Positions 5,760 through 5,816 of a stretch of 5,816 nt of DNA are shown here, one piece after another (positions within the stretch are counted from its first letter, which is position 1; every line of letters begins with the position of its first letter). The notes beneath the pieces were generated by a model, which did no database searches, was not told the DNA's origin, and saw only the letters and a program-made list of their open reading frames with translations. Source of the stretch: an uncultured Ruminococcus sp. (lineage in GTDB: Bacteria > Bacillota > Clostridia > Oscillospirales > CAG-272); contig CACXCL010000050.1 of NCBI GenBank assembly GCA_902766115.1, positions 1-5,816 on the forward strand, in the 5' to 3' direction. A program made the translations under genes and the position numbers.

Positions 5760-5816
5760 ATGAATTATAAAGTAATTGACAAAGAGACATATTATCGTAA
5801 AGGCGTATTTCGCCAC
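5760..5816 (+). CDS. Partial CDS, possible type A chloramphenicol acetyltransferase (CatA-like), cut by window edge
   Basis: Only the first 19 codons are present, reading MNYKVIDKETYYRKGVFRH. The start is well supported by a 17-nt-spaced promoter and by AAGGGTG (5747-5753) six nt before the ATG. The spacing of ID, an aromatic residue, RK and F (ID-x3-Y-x-RK-x2-F) matches the N-terminus of type A chloramphenicol O-acetyltransferases, which I recall as VDxxxWxRKxxF in the E. coli enzyme and IDxxxWxRKxxF in Gram-positive ones. Those enzymes are cytosolic trimers that acetylate chloramphenicol with acetyl-CoA; many chromosomal relatives have no known substrate. The catalytic His lies far downstream, outside the window. 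These 57 bases contain 18 G+C (32%), well below the preceding genes, which hints at a different origin. The call rests on a short motif. Confidence 0.5.
   Translation, partial: MNYKVIDKETYYRKGVFRH

Noticed and set aside
5580..5816. Minus-strand frame over the right edge, hydrophobic near its N-terminus
   Set aside because: The hydrophobic stretch comes from A+T-rich promoter sequence read backwards. The frame crosses a promoter and a terminator and overlaps the isomerase gene.

Overview
The window looks like chromosomal DNA of a moderately GC-rich Bacillota (Clostridia-type) bacterium. The main evidence is the opening trio rplU-prp-rpmA. The ribosomal protein L27 encoded here carries the N-terminal extension ending LQFF|A that is typical of Bacillota and a few relatives, and the cysteine protease Prp that removes it is encoded between the two ribosomal genes. 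No species can be named from the sequence alone.

Layout. Positions 32-1033 hold the ribosomal operon: L21, Prp and L27. An intrinsic terminator at 1050-1088 follows, where obgE would often be found. Positions 1124-5641 hold four tightly packed co-directional genes. They encode a nitrilase-superfamily amidohydrolase, a 621-residue DUF2264 protein with a predicted alpha/alpha-barrel glycan-active fold, a D-isomer-specific 2-hydroxyacid dehydrogenase, and a TIM-barrel sugar phosphate isomerase/epimerase-like protein. The junctions are overlaps or gaps of under 20 nt, so they very probably form one operon. A terminator at 5657-5688 closes it. A promoter immediately downstream (TTGGCT, 17 nt, TATAAT) drives a gene that leaves the window after 19 codons. 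Its N-terminus resembles type A chloramphenicol acetyltransferases, and it is clearly richer in A+T than the rest.

How the genes work together. The first block is housekeeping translation: Prp matures L27 so that it can function in the 50S subunit. The second block is most simply read as an intracellular catabolic cassette for an unusual carbohydrate. DUF2264 would release a sugar or uronide from an imported oligosaccharide, the isomerase and dehydrogenase would convert it, and the nitrilase-family enzyme would remove an amide or carbamoyl group. No transporter, kinase or regulator lies in the window, so the substrate is inference only. The four-gene cassette is the part most worth following up.

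All apparent genes are on the + strand. Long minus-strand open frames lie antisense to these genes and were judged to be shadows. No tRNA, rRNA, CRISPR array, insertion sequence or origin was seen. No stretch over 300 bases lacks a gene; the longest gap is 118 nt (5642-5759).
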